The position numbers were made by a program, and so were the translations under genes. Source: Juglans regia (Eukaryota > Streptophyta > Magnoliopsida > Fagales > Juglandaceae). Taken from it: DNA of 64,000 bases. The stretch lies in contig NC_049902.1 in the NCBI RefSeq assembly GCF_001411555.2, positions 15,018,741 to 15,082,740 of the forward strand, in the 5' to 3' direction. Below are positions 33,960 through 47,200 of this stretch, piece after piece. Each line of letters begins with the position of its first letter. Positions within the stretch are counted from its first letter, which is position 1. The notes under the pieces are model-generated. The model was not told the origin of the DNA. It saw only the letters and a list, made by a program, of their open reading frames with translations, and searched no databases.

Positions 33960-35283
33960 ATTGGAAGGGACGCAATGCTGTGTTAAAAGGGTAGGAAAGT
34001 AGTTCCTAATATCCCAAAATTGAAGGACACAATCTCAAGGAAAGCACATTGTAACCCTTACACTGCTCATCCCAGCTACACAAAGATGTATCGGGATCTG
34101 AAGATCTGGGAAGGAATAAAAAAGTACGTAGTAGAATTTGTTACGAAATGCTCTCTTTGCCAACTAGTGAAGGCCGGACATCAAAGGCCAACTAGAGAAT
34201 TGCAACCATTGCCAATCCTAGAGTGGAAATGGGAGGATGTGTCAATGGGTTTTTTGATATGTTTGCCAAGAACGTCTTCAGGGGAAGAATTTAATTTGGG
34301 TTATAATCGACAGGCTTACAAAGAACACACATTTTCTACCCATAGCTAATATAGACTCTATGGATAAGCTTTCTCAGATTTATGTCAAAGAAGTTGGTTG
34401 ACTGCACAGAGTACCTAAGTCCATAGTATCAGACTAAAATACGCGATTCACTTCACTTTTCTATCAAACTTTGCAAAAGATGTTAGGCACGAATCTGAGG
34501 TTTAGTAGTGCATAGACAGACGTACATACTGAACATACCATTGAAACGTTAGAAGATATGCTGCGTGCATCTGTGTTGGGACTAAGTGGCGATTGGGAAA
34601 GCCATTTTTCGTTGATAGAGTTTGCTTACAACAACAGTTTTCAAGCCATGATGCATATAACGCCTTACGAAGTACTGTACGAAAGAAAGTGTAGATCCCC
34701 TCTGTATTGAGACAAAGTTGGAGAAAGGAAGATTTTAGAGCCTGAATATTTGCAAGAGGTGTGAAAGCTAGTAGCATTGATCCAGGAAAGGATGAAAGTA
34801 GCCCAAAGTCAACAAAAAAGTTACGCTGATAGAAGATGAAGAAATTTGGAGTTTGCTGTAGGTGATTGGGTATATGTTAAGATCTCACCTATGAAGGGAG
34901 TCGTATGATTTGGCAGAAAAGGAAAATTGAGTCCCCGGTATCTAGGACCGTATGAAGTCGTAGAAAGAGCTGGTGCAATGGCATATTAACTAGATCTACT
35001 GGTCGAAATGAAAGGAGTGCATAATGTCTTTCACGTATCATCTTTAAAGAAGAGTTTCGAAGAAAGAAGACCCGTAGTGAAGGAGCCTAGCAATATTCGG
35101 CTTCAACCTAACTTATCTTACGAGGAATGGCAGTGTAGATTGTGGATAAGAAGGAGCAAGAGCTTAGGAATCGAAAGATATCCTTAGTGAAAGTGCTCTA
35201 GAATAATCCAAATTTTCAGGAAGCGACTTGGGAAAGAGAGGACGTGATGAAGACTAACTACCCTCATTTGTTTGTATCTTAGA
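33960..35283 (+). pseudogene. Q element integrase with chromodomain-like tail, broken
   Basis: An HHCC zinc-binding module is visible at about 34020-34200 (HPSYTKMYRDLK, then CSLCQLVKAGHQRP). The core starts WKWEDVSMGFLICLPR; the family has MDF, so the first catalytic Asp of the D,D,E triad is Gly. Later blocks are IVSD followed by a stop (34434), FAYNNSFQAMMHITPYEVLY, the GDWVYVKISPM region (34860 onward) and LSPRYLGPYEVVERAG. The C-terminal part contains NPNFQEATWERED in one frame (about 35205-35250), the hallmark of the chromodomain-like tail of plant chromoviruses, which directs integration toward heterochromatin. At least eight stops or frameshifts are present. Confidence 0.85.
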
Positions 35284-35532
35284 TTTGAGTTTTTGTAAAA
35301 AATCTTGTGTATGACTAATTGTACTTTGGTTTGTCTTATACAAATTAGAGAAAGATGAGAACGTAGTTGCAGGAACTGGCGTGAAAGAAGACATCGAATG
35401 ATGGCTGCTCATTAACGACAGATGGAAAAGTTTGAGCATCATCACACCCATATGATGGATGCGGATTTTCGAGAGAATATTTTCCTACGACGAGCATTAC
35501 CACATGAGGAGCGCCAACCTCCACACAACCTG
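35284..35532 (+). other. 3' untranslated part of Q element
   Basis: Sequence between the pol end and the next LTR start at 35533. Fragments of a purine-rich run occur, but I could not identify a clear polypurine tract next to the LTR. No gene. Confidence 0.4.
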
Positions 35533-36150
35533 TGTGATGACCCGAAACTTGATTAGATTACATCCATGTTTATTTTCATTGCCTTAGTAGTATTTTAGGG
35601 CCATGATAATATGCCTAGTTGGACTTAGGCCTTGGATTTGTAGAATGGCAACCCAAGCCCAAGAGAAGGCTAACTATGACGCCCCCAGATTCCTCTTGGG
35701 ATCGGACAGACATCCGAAGCGTCGGGACATGCAACACAAGGTTACCTGCCCCCGTTCATGACATATAAGATGCAATATTCCTAACATGCATATAACATTA
35801 TGCACTATTCACAATAGATAATTTTTTTTGAGCAATACTATGCACCAAACTTATAATATCCCAAATAGTTAAAACATAAATCATGCATACTTAAAACATC
35901 CACGATTACAGCACGGGGTCTCAGAAGACTGTAATCACAAAACAATGAAGACCTGGCTCTATAATTACATTACCATAATACACTATTGGGCTAGTTCGTT
36001 GAGTAACTCACGTAACTCGACAAACGATGCCATAATACTATCCAAAGACCTAACTATGGAGGCTGCAAGCTCAGTGTTACGTCTACGGCTTCTAGTCAAC
36101 CTCTTCCAGCCTGCCAGTGTCTGCTCCCTGCTCTGATCCTGACACATCAC

Positions 36151-36209
36151 CTACCATTCAAGGGGAATGGTAGTTGGGACTACCATGGTGAGATTTGGTT
36201 ACAAATCTA
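36151..36209 (-). promoter_or_regulatory. Conserved LTR hairpin pair, copy in W-outer
   Basis: Hairpin 2 (36151-36173) pairs CTACCATTC with GAATGGTAG perfectly over 9 bp. Hairpin 1 (36190-36209) pairs AGATTTG with CAAATCT around a 4-nt loop; the outermost pair is lost. Acceptor-like CAG follows at 36139 on the minus strand. Confidence 0.6.
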
Positions 36210-36399
36210 AGCAAGTTAACAGGAAACTTTCACACAGGTTAATGATGCATGCATGACAGTAAAAACATGAATGCATGATTAAAGTCAAAAGTAAGCATAG
36301 CAAAACTTGACATATAGCATGGCATAAATGACATAACTTGAACTGAAACTGAAACTTAGACTTAGCTTCACGTGACATGGCATGTACGTGAGCTTAAAA

Positions 36400-36634
36400 C
36401 ATAACATGGACTAGCAACATAGCATGAACATGAACTTGAAACTTAACATGGACTTGAAACATAGCATGAACGTGAACATACATAATTTGAACATGAATTT
36501 GAACATAACATGAACCTGAGCATAACATAACATAAACGTGAACTTGAAACATAACGTGTATGTGAACATGACATAACATGAACGTGAACTTGAACATGAA
36601 CATAACATGACATAAACATGAACTTGAAACATAT
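36400..36634. repeat. Short tandem words in W-outer (AACATGAACTTGAA)
   Basis: Imperfect repeats of ACATGAACGTGAACTTGAA and CATAACATGAAC in about 12-24 bp steps. The reverse-complement equivalent (TTCAAGTTCACGTTCATGTTATG) is at about 40780-41070 in W-inner. It creates Cys/Val/His-rich false frames on the minus strand here and on the plus strand in W-inner. Confidence 0.75.
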
Positions 36635-36794
36635 TCTTGTCTCATGGGGTCACCATGATTGAGTAGTCTTATCTCTTGGGGTTACCATGATTGCGTGTTC
36701 TTATCTCATGGGGTTACCATGATTGCATATTCTTACCTCATGGGGTTACCATGATTGCGTATTCTTATCTCATGAGGTCACCATAATTTACATT
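36635..36794. repeat. Five-copy 32-bp tandem repeat, W-outer only
   Basis: Five units of 32 bp, each starting TCTTRTCTCATGGGGT and containing ACCATGATTG. W-inner has a single copy (reverse complement, about 40766-40797). The unit therefore expanded in this copy or contracted in the other. Confidence 0.85.
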
Positions 36795-39700
36795 AACGTA
36801 AACTTGAACATAACATAATGTGTAACACGACTTGAACGTGAAATACATGAACTTGGAATCTTATTCAATGAACTTAATTAATAAAGTGACCATACGGGTG
36901 CTACATGGGTCCTCTTGAGCCGTGTGTCCCTGTCAATTACTGCATCACAGCACATATGTCTATACCAGCTATGAGTGTGTTAATACGTACTCCACAGTTG
37001 TTTTGGCCCCACGTATTCTACGTGTCACAATTGCAGTGTTTCACGTGGTGTATTGTAACAGCCTGCTAGAAATTCATTGGTAGAATTTCTATTGACTTTA
37101 GGAATCTCGTGAAAAACCCATAAATTTTTACGAATCGACCAATCGCTTAGTTTTTAGTCTGTCATTATAATCAGTGTTATCACTCACTATGGTGCGATTT
37201 ATGAGTTTAATTATTTGAGATAGTTAGAAGTGTCAGAATGCGTTATGGTCTGCGCCATTAGACTCAATGGATTATTTAAGATTTTATGGCGCAATAGCCT
37301 ATTTTTATAATTTCGAACGAAACGTCTGTTGAAAATTGTGAAATTTATTTTTTAGGGGCACTTCGGGATTGAATTTCGTTAAACAATTTTCACTATAGGT
37401 TAATATGAATATTTAGAATTTTCAGTACTAAGTTTATTGTGTATTTTTTTGGAGTGAATAGTAACCTTGTTAAGCGCACCCAGTGCAGTGTTTTCAAAAT
37501 CACAATGTAAAATGTCCAAATTAGATTGGAGGAGTTTTATTTGGACACTTGGCAAGATCTTAGCAATACATAGTGAATAGTATTAGACACTTGGCTCCAT
37601 GAGGAACCATTAGATGGATTTGTGAAGGAAGTCAAGGTGTGAGATCATGTCACCTAAGCAAAGCTCTGTTTCATCTGATCAACTAAATTGTGCCAGACCA
37701 AAGAGGGTTTCAACCCTAGCAAAACCCTAAATGGTTGGAATCCAATTGAAATCCCAAAAGCTTGGTTGAAACCAAAGCCCTAAACGGTTTTCCCAAACCC
37801 TAAAGTTGGCCTCCAAACCCTTTTTAATCCGATTTCTAGCATTGTGTTTAATCACTTGATTAAATCACTTCCACATGCTATTAATTAATCAAATCCTTGT
37901 TATGACATCATTATCCAACCTTTTAAACCTTGGAAATTTGATTGGGCCAAGAAAAATTGGTTTTGGGCTTGATAGCATCTCAAACCCTAACCAAACCCCA
38001 TTTAAACCCCAAATTGAAGCCCACTTGGTGGGGCCCACCAAGGCCCACAAAGGCCCAGGAAATTGGCCACCTTGGCAAAACTTCTTGGAGAAGTTTCCTC
38101 CCCCACATGGCAGACCATCCACTGCCATTGGTTGCACCCAATAGTGCCTTGATGTGAAGGAGAAATCCACTCCATCAACATCCATCTCTCACAGCTGCTG
38201 CAGGCAGTCCATGCCTCTCTATATTCTCCACTTTATGTCACATAGCCACCTCCAATCAAGGGTCATTCAAGCCCACAACTTCCCCATCTAGGAGTCTAAA
38301 GTTATGCAAGGCACATTTCATTCCATTTATCACTTCTTCACCCGTTCTTAGAGAGAAAACCCAAAATAGCTCTCTCGGACAGATTTCTGGGTCTTTTTGC
38401 GTGGCCATTTATGACCCCTTGTAAGTATTTTTGCACGATTATTCCTTGACATAAGTTGTTCATCTTTGAGTGTAGTTTACGTGGGTATCTTATTTGTCTC
38501 ATTACATGCTCATTTGATTAGTCACAAGTATTTTTAACCATAGAAAGGTCATTCTGGGCTTGAAACTGGAGAGTATGTTATGTTTTGGAAGTTTTGACCA
38601 AGCTAATGGACATATCTTGGTCCCAAACTTTTATGGAGTGTTGTTAAATGTGTTTATGAATGTTCATTGAGGTTTTATTGCATGAATAAAGCTTTTGATG
38701 ATAGATTTTCTTAGAGTTAGAAACTTGAAAACTGGAAGTGGAAAAACAGTTTCTGTTTTGTGAAAGTTTGAATATTTCGTGGTTTAATCTTATTCCAAAG
38801 GCTTTGATATATTTATATGATGATCCTAAGCCTCTGATATACATGTTAGGATGTTATTTTGAAGATATTTAGTATTATTTTTAAAGATATGATTTTCTAT
38901 GCAAGAGGATTTAGGCTAGGCCTAAAATTTGAAGTTTTTGAGTTAGATCCATGTTTTATTAAATTTTAGCCATGTGATTTTAAGCTTGATGGTTAGATCT
39001 TATTTAGGACACATTTTTAAATCGTGTGATGTGTTAATTTGAAGATCACATGTATTTAAGCCATGGATCAAGAGATTGATCAAAATTAGTTGGGAAAAAC
39101 AGTTTCTGTTTTGGAATAAGTTTAAAACCAAAAACTCCAAGTGTTGTTTTGTGATTTTTGGTGACTTTTGTTTGATGATTTAAAGCATGGTTGATCTTAG
39201 GATGATGTTATGAATATGTTAGAAGTAATATTTGATTTTTTTGGAATCCTTGGAGATATTTTTATTAAGGTCAAAACTTGTGATTTAAGGGTTTACTTTT
39301 TGTTAAAAAGTTTGGGTCTTTTTACAACAAAGTTTGGTGTTGATGATTAGCTTTTCTTAATGGATATTTTAAGTGTATTTTTAAACTTAGGATATGAAGA
39401 TCCTTGTTACAAAATTTTGGTTTAATCATGGGTTTTGAAGATGTAAGAAATTGCAACCAAAATCAAGAGAAATTACCTATGTATGTTTCGGCCATTGTGA
39501 GTTTTCAATAGTTGTGATTGGTTTTAAATTTTTCTAAGTTATTATTTGAGTCTAGGACAAAATTTACATGAGGAATGTAAATTTTGGTAATTTTTGGAGT
39601 TAAGATGTGAAATCTTTAAGTTAGGGGTAAAATGGTCATTTTCCCACATGTAGAGGGTAAAATGGTCATTATATTCTAAGTTGTCCCTCTTCACTTTTCT

Positions 39701-40256
39701 AATTGTTAGTAATTAATTTCTAACTTTTAGAATACCCTCTTACAGTTCCTTGTGTTTCGCGCTTTACACTCATAAAACGCGAAGATCGAGGTAAGTTAGC
39801 TTTTAACTTACTATCAGTTTAATGTGTATGAGTGATAAGTAAGGGAACTAAATTGTATGTATGCATGTTATCATATGTGCCATGCCAAGTCATTACATAT
39901 TTATCTGTTACACAGAATTTATTGTCATGAATTATTCATCTGTTACACAAGATATCCTGTCACGTATTGCTATACATTGCAAGTATGTCATGTTAAGTAT
40001 GCCATATGTTACATGTATTTCATGTCACGTAATATTTACTGTCACATGTTACGCCATGTTAAGAAATGTTGTCTGTTATATGGTATGCCATGTTATGAAA
40101 TGTTTTTTATTATATTTATGTCTTGAAGTATGTCACGTCTGTCGTCTTACATTCATGTCACGTTATGTTACGTCATGACTTATGTCTTTTATGTCACCTT
40201 CAAGTTACGTCACGTTACGAAATGTCATGTATGCCAGTTAAGTTATTCATGTCATT

Positions 40257-40640
40257 CACGACTCTAAGCGCTAGGATGGGGTAATATCCTAGTGGAACTC
40301 CTTTGTTCACGCTGGAGTATCTAAATAGGTGTGAAATTCCATGGGTTGACGAAGTACAGTCAACAGGTTGCGAATGAGGCCTAATTAGCTGGTCACCGAA
40401 GCGCGCCGGCACTAACGCCGATAGAGCCACACTTTATGTTACGTGTGTCCACAGCAAGTGTGGCACAAACAAATAAGTTATGGGGCCACAACAATTGTGG
40501 AGCATACACTACATGAGATACAACAATTGTGACACGTAGAATACGTGGGGCCACAACAACTGTGGAGTATGTATTAACGCACTCACAACTGGTATAGAAA
40601 CCTGTGATGTGATGCGGTAATCGACAGGGACACATGGCTC
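40257..40640 (+). repeat. Conserved CACGACCCC module (W-inner copy)
   Basis: CACGACTCTAAGCGCTAGGAT, ATATCCTAGTGGAACTCC, CACGCTGGAGTA, GGGTTGACGAAG and GATGCGGTAATCGACAGGG keep the order of the Z module. An insertion of GGCCACAACAACTGTGG-type direct repeats (about 40480-40570) sits in the middle and is W-specific. Confidence 0.65.
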
Positions 40641-41221
40641 ACGGGGAACTTTGTAGCACCCATATGGTCACTTTAATGATTAAGTCTTTTGAATAAGATT
40701 CTAAGTTCATGCATTTCACGTTCAAGTCATGTTTCACGTTATGTTATATTCAAGTTTACGTTCACGCAATCATGGTAATCCCATGAGACAAGAATATGTT
40801 TCAAGTTCATGTTATGTTATGTTTACGTTTACATTATGTTTCAAGTTCACATTTATGTTATGTCATGCTCAGGTTCATGTTATATTTCAAGTTCATGTTC
40901 AAATTATGCATGTTCACGTTCATGTTATGTTTCAAGTCCATGTTATGTTTCAAGTAAGTCCATGTTATGTTCCAAGTTCACGCTCATGCTATGTTTCAAG
41001 TCCATGTTATGTTTCAAGTTCACGTTCATGCTATGTTTCAACTCCATGTTATGTTTCAAGTCACGTTCATGCTAAGCTTCAGTTTCTGTTTCAGTTTATG
41101 CCAGTTATGTTATGTTGTATGTCAAGATATGCTATGATTACTTATGATTTGATTATGCATTCATGTTTTTACTGCCATGCATGCATCATTAACCTGTGTG
41201 GAAGTTTCCTGTTAACTTGCT

Positions 41222-41280
41222 GAGATTTGTAAACAAATCTCACCGTGGTAGTCCCAACTATCATTCCTCCCGAATGGTAG
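41222..41280 (+). promoter_or_regulatory. Conserved LTR hairpin pair, copy in W-inner
   Basis: Hairpin 1 (41222-41241) pairs GAGATTTG with CAAATCTC, 8 bp perfect; Q and Z copies have GAGATTTC with GAAATCTC, a compensatory C-G to G-C exchange. Hairpin 2 (41258-41280) pairs CTATCATTC with GAATGGTAG through one G-U pair. Acceptor-like CAG ends at 41292. Confidence 0.65.
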
Positions 41281-44200
41281 ATTTTGTTACAGGATCTGAA
41301 GGAGAACCGGAAATCGACCAATTGAAAACGGTCGACTAAGAGACGGTGCGACTTAGATGTAGTTGCCTTAGGTTACTACTTGTATTTTGTGGATTTCAAT
41401 CTCCAGCACTCTTTTATTCACAACCATTTTGGACTAGTGTTGTGATTTCATTTGTTTAGTATATCTTTATGTATGAAGTATATTGTAAGTATTTGGGATA
41501 TTATAAGTTTGGTGCATAGTATTGCTAAAAAAAAAAAAATAATTATCCGCTGTGAATATTGCATAATGCTAAATGCATGTTAGGAACATTGCATCTTATA
41601 TGTCATGAACGGGGGCAGGTAACCTTGTGTTGCATGTCCCGACACTTCAGATGTTCCTCCGATCCCAAGCGGAATCTGGGGGCGACACATGTATGCTCCA
41701 TAGTACTTCATGCTCCACAGTTGTTGTGGCCCCATGAATTGTTTGTTCCACATTTGCTGTGGACACACGTAACATAATGTGTGGCTCTATTGGCGTTAGT
41801 GCCAGGCGCGCTCTAGTGACCAGCTAGTTAGGCCCCATTCGCAACCTGTTGACTGTATTTCATCAACCCAGAGAATTTCACACTTATTTAGACGCTCCAG
41901 CGTGAACAAAGGAGTTCCACTAGGATATTACCCCATCCTAGCGCTTAGGGTTGTGATTGATATGAACAACTTAACTGGCATACATGACAGTTCGTAACGT
42001 GATGTGACATGAATGTGACATAAACGATAGAAGTCCTGATATAGCGTAACGTGACATGAACATAAGACGACAGACTTGACATAAAACGTAACATACAACA
42101 TTTCATAATATGGCATACATGTAACATACAATATTTCGTAGCATTGCATAACATGTGACAATGAATATTACATGACATGACATACATATAACAGATAGTT
42201 TACATAATGTGACACACTTGCAACAGATAGTAACATGATACAAAATATTTTATGTAACAGATAATTATTTCATGACAGAATAATTCATGTAATAGATAAA
42301 CATGTGATGACATGGCATATATAACAACATAGGAACATAAATTATAGTTCCCTTACCCATCACACAAACACAGTAAACTGATAGTAAGTTAAGAGTTAAC
42401 TTACCTCGAGAGTCGCGTTCTACGAGAATAAAGTGTGAAATACGAGGAACTGTAAGAGGGTATTCTAAAAGTTAGAAATTTAATTACTAACAATTAGAAA
42501 TGTGAAAAGAGACAACTTAGTATAAAATTACCATTTTACCCTCTACATGTGGAAAAATGATAATTTTATCCCTAACTTAAGGATTTCACATCCTAACTCC
42601 AAAAATTAACAAAATTTACATTCCTCATATAAATTTTGTCCTAGACTCAAATATCAACTAGAAAAATTTAAAACCATTCACAACTATGAAAAACTCACAA
42701 TGGCCAAAACATTCATTGGCCATTTCTCTTGATTTTGATTGTAATTTCTTCCATCTTAAAAACCCATGATTAAACCAAAATTTTGTAACAAGGATCTTCC
42801 TATCCTAAGTTTAAAAATACACTTAAAAAATCCATTAAGAAAAGCTAATCATCAACACCAAACTTTTTAACAAAAAGTAAAGTCTTAAATCACAAGTTTT
42901 GCCCTTAATAAAAGCATCTCCAAGAATTCCAAAAAAAAATAAAATCTTACTTCTAACATATTCATAACATCATCCTAAGATCAACCATGATTTAAATCAT
43001 CAAACAAAAGTCACCAAAATAATAAAACAACACTCGGAGTTTTTTGGTTTTAAACTTAGTCCAAAAATAGAAACTTTTCTCTCAACTAACTTTGATCAAT
43101 CTCTTGATCCATGGCTTAAAGACATATGATCTTCAAACTAAAACATCTCATGGTTTATAAAATGTGTCCAAAAGAAGATCCAACCATCAAACTTAAAATC
43201 ACAAGGCTAAAATTCAACAAAACATGGATCTAACCCAAGAACATCAAAGCTTAGGCCAAACCAAAATCCTCTTGCATAGAAAATCATATCTTTAAAAATA
43301 ATACTAAATATCTTCAAAATAACATCCTAAAATGTATATAAGAGGTTTAGGATCATCATATAAAAATATAAAAGCCTTTCGAATAAGATCAAACCACGAA
43401 ATATTCAAAATTTCACAAAACAAAAACTGTTTTTCATCTTCCAGTTTTCAAGTTTCTAAATCTAAAAAACTTTATCATGAAAAGCTTTATTCATGCAACA
43501 AAACCTCAATGAACATTCATAAACACATGCTAAAAACACCCCATAAAATTTTCGGACCAAGATATGTCTACTAGCTTCGTAAAAAATTCCATAACATATC
43601 GTACTCTCCAGTTTCACACCCAGAATGACCTTTCCATAGTTAAAAATACTTTTTATCAATCAAATGAGCATGGAATGAGACTAATAAGATATCCATGGAA
43701 ACTAGGCTCAAAGAAAAACAAAGTTTATGAAGGAGTCATTGTGAGATAATACTTAAAAAGGGTTGAAAATGGCCACGTAAAAAGACCCAGAAATCTGCCT
43801 GAGAGAGCTCTTTTGGGTTTCTCTCTAAGAATGGGGGAAAGAAGTGATAAAATGGAGAAAAGTGTGTCTTGCACGACTTTAGACTCATGGAGGGGGAAGT
43901 TATGGGCTTGAATGACCCTTGATTGGAGGTGGCTATGTGACATAAAGTGGAGAATAGAGAGGAGCAAGGATTGCCTGCAGTAGCTGTGAGAGATGGAGGT
44001 TGATGGAGTGGATTTCTTCTTCACATCAAGGCACTGTTGGGTGCAGCCAGTTGCAGTGGATGGTCTGCCATGTGGGGTAGGAAAATTCTTCAAGAAGTTT
44101 TGCAAAGGTGGCCAATTTCGTGGGCCTTGGTGGGCCCCAACCAAGTGGGCTTCAATTTGGGGTTTATAGGGGGTTTGGTTAGGGTTTGAGATGCTATTAA

Positions 44201-47200
44201 GCCTAAAACCAAATTTTCTTTGCCCAATCAAATTTCCAAGGTTTCTAAGGTTGGATAATGATGCCATAACAAGAATTTGATTAATTAATAGCATGTGGAA
44301 GTGATTTAATCAAGTGATTAAACACAATACTAGAAATCGGATTAAAAGGGGTTTGGAGGCCAATTTTAGGGTTTGGCGAAACCGTTTAAGATTTCGGTTT
44401 CAACTAAGATTTTGGGGATTCAATTGGATTCCAACCATTTAGAGTTTCGCTAGGATTGAAACCTTCTTTGGTCTGGCACAATTTAGTTAATTAGATGAAA
44501 CAAAGTTTTGCTTAGGTGGCATGATTTCACACCTTGACTTCCTTCACAAATCCATCTAATGATTCCTCATGGAGCCAAGTCTCTAATATTATTCACTATG
44601 TGTGGCTAAGATGTTACCAATTGTCCAAATAAAACTTCTCTAACCTAATTTGGACATTTCATATTGTGATTTTGAAAACACTGCACTGGGTGTGCTTATC
44701 GAGGTTACTATTCACTCAAAAACAAGTATAATAAACTTAGTACTGAAATATTATAAATATTCATATTAACCTATAGTGAAAATCATTTACTGAAATTCAA
44801 CCCCGAAGTGCCCATAAAAATAAATTTACAATTTCGAACAGGCATTTCGTTCGGAATTATGAAAATTAGTTATTGCGCCATAAAATCCTAAATAATCAAC
44901 TGAGTCAAAAGGCGTAGACCATAACGCATTCTGACACTTCTAACTACCTCAAATAATTAAACTCACATTTCTAGCACCATAGCGAGTGATAACACTGACT
45001 ATGTTGACAGACTAAAACCTGTGCGATTGGTCGATTCGTAAAAACTTTAGGAGTTTTCACGAGGTTCCTAAAGTCAATAGGAATTCCACCAGTGAATTTC
45101 TAGCGGGCTGTTACACTAACCAAGCCCATGTATATTTCGGCCACCGTGAGAAGCCCAAGCCCAAGCCCAAAAACCCTAGATACGTTTTGCCCCCAATAGC
45201 CCTTGCTATAAGTGCCATGTGTCATGCATGCATTGCACTATGTATCTAGACGTGATAGTGGGCTAGGGGAGTGAGAGAGGAGTGTTTGGGAAGCCAAGGG
45301 AATGCATGCACGCCAACCCTAACTCGGATGCCACATGTCATGCATGCAAGAGATCTTCAAGAAGAAAGGGAGAGGAAATGACCTAAAGAAAAAGCCCAGG
45401 GATTTTCGGCCAACTCACCCAAATGCCTACACCATGCCACTTGGCATGAGTTTGAAGTTCTAAGATAGATTGCATAGTGGTGCCTAGGGAAGACCAAGGG
45501 GATTTCCAAGAGGGATTTGCATGGGGAGGGCCAAGGGACAAAAAGGATGGTTCGGTTCCCACACCACAAGCCCATCCAAGGGATTCTCTTCAGAAATTAC
45601 CACTTGTCAACCATGCAAAGATCTTCTAGAAGGAATGTGAAGAGACAACCACACAAAATGACAAACCTACCCTTGCTTTTTCAGCCACTACACCTAAGGG
45701 CACAGTCACACACGCAACTTGTCACCTTAGGGTTACAAAGAGGTTTTTGGGAAGTGAAGAGTCACCTAGCGAAGAGGCATTGGGAGATGAAGGATCACAT
45801 GGGAAATTGGGAAGTAGATGGATAGCTAGGGCAAGGCACACACCTATGCCATGTGTCACACAAGCCTCATTTTGGGGAGATGAAGAGACACAAAGAGCGA
45901 ATTGCTTTTCTACCCTAAGATGCATTGTATCTAGACAAAGCAAGAAGGGCATAGAAGACAACTTTCGACTAGGGCCAAGGCCACACGCCCAAGAAGATCT
46001 TCCACCTTCCCAAGGCAATCCAAGAGTGTGGAAGAAGAAGAGACTTCTGGCTAGAGGGAAGAGATGAAGTGACACTTCTCCTTCATACATTGGACCACAA
46101 GCAACCAATAAGGGCTTGAGAGAAATTATATAAAAAGGGAAGAAAGACACATGCCCAAGGGTTCTTCTTCCCTTTCCATTTCGAAATTTGCTTATGCTCT
46201 CCATCCTCCATACAACTTCACATCGAAAACTTGAAGATTTCTCACCTTTCACTCCCTTTCCTTCCAACCAAACAAGAGAGGCTACTCGTGTCTACAATCA
46301 AGAGAGGGTCACCACACTAACAAGGAGGAGGCTACGGTGAGGATCTCTTACTCTCCATTTTGTTCACATCAATCACGACTAACTCAAGGAGATGATAAAT
46401 CTCCAAAGACTTTTAGATTTTTGATACACACACACAAGTGCAAGGTTGTTTCATCTTGAAATAACCTACGGTTTTTTTGAGAAAGAGAAGGAGCCGAGAT
46501 TTTGAAGACTTAGAACCTTTACACTTTCGGCCACCCACATGAACCACACACACACATCCAAGATCTAATCAAGAGTCACGCATTTTCAAGGGCTTTCATA
46601 TCTAGAAACCCTAAACCAATTGGTCTTGGAATTCTCATGAACAAAAGACAACCCAAAATCACACGCACACACATGCACACGGATTAGGGTTTTTGAAACC
46701 CTTGTTCTAATGATTTGCACATCTCATTTACAGCTTGCTTTTTATTTTCCCGAAGAACTTTTGTAAGTATACACTCAACGTTATGTTCAATGAGTTAATG
46801 CACGGCATCTCATGTGCCACATGTCTAGTATAAGAAGGATCATGTCTTAAGTCTCATGTCACATGCATTTGGGTACAAGGTTTTTCTAAGAAAAAGAAAA
46901 GTGTCTAAAATATTTTATTACGACCCCAAATGCTAGGACGGGGGATTATCCTAATGGAACTCATTTGTCCACTTTGGAGTGCTTAATAATAGAGTGGTAA
47001 CCCCTGGGTCAACAAAGAACCATCGGCGTGCCTCGAATGGATCTTTTCGGAAAGGGTGCCGGAGCAAGATAGCACCTAACACTAGTGGGTACCATGACTA
47101 AGGCAAGTAACTTGACGAAGTATTGTTGTGGTATTGTGATATGAATATGAATAAGACGTAGTCACCACAGTGTATGAACCATTGGGGATGCGGTAACTAG

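Larger units (their letters stand above)
39791..41292 (+). promoter_or_regulatory. Candidate GT-AG intron in W-inner LTR
   Basis: GATCGAG|GTAAGTTAGC is an almost ideal plant donor. ATTTTGTTACAG|GATCTG is the acceptor-like end, giving 1,502 bp. W-outer keeps both sites (donor 42404, acceptor 36139, minus strand). W-inner itself landed inside this interval of W-outer. RNA evidence would be needed to prove splicing. Confidence 0.45.
37054..41689 (+). mobile_element. W-inner solo LTR nested in W-outer (4,636 bp)
   Basis: TGTAACAGCCTGCTAG...GGGGGCGACACA with perfect 5-bp duplication TGTAT (37049-37053 and 41690-41694). It contains donor-like CGAG|GTAAGTTAGC at 39791, the module from 40257, hairpins at 41222-41280 and acceptor-like TTACAG ending at 41292. 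The AT-rich 5' half (to about 39640) matches the truncated copy at 14136-16683. It lies in the opposite orientation to its host LTR. An A-run near 41528-41540 matches a T-run in W-outer. Confidence 0.94.
35675..45115 (-). mobile_element. W-outer solo LTR (4,800 bp without insertion)
   Basis: On the minus strand it starts TGTAACAGCCCGCTAG at 45115 and ends CTGGGGGCGTCATA at 35675, where the terminal CA has decayed. Perfect 5-bp duplication CTAAC lies at 35670-35674 and 45116-45120. W-inner is inserted at 37054-41689. Its two parts align with W-inner in opposite orientation without gaps at the insertion point. Donor-like CGAG|GTAAGTTAAC is at 42404 (minus), the module at 41955 and the hairpins at 36151-36209. 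Acceptor-like GTCAG lies at 36139. No internal region, so a solo LTR. Confidence 0.92.

Noticed and set aside
36394..36645. Cys/His/Val-rich frames (also 40729-41223)
   Set aside because: They translate the ATGTTATGTTTCAAGTTCACG repeat words in W LTRs and have no conserved cysteine spacing.
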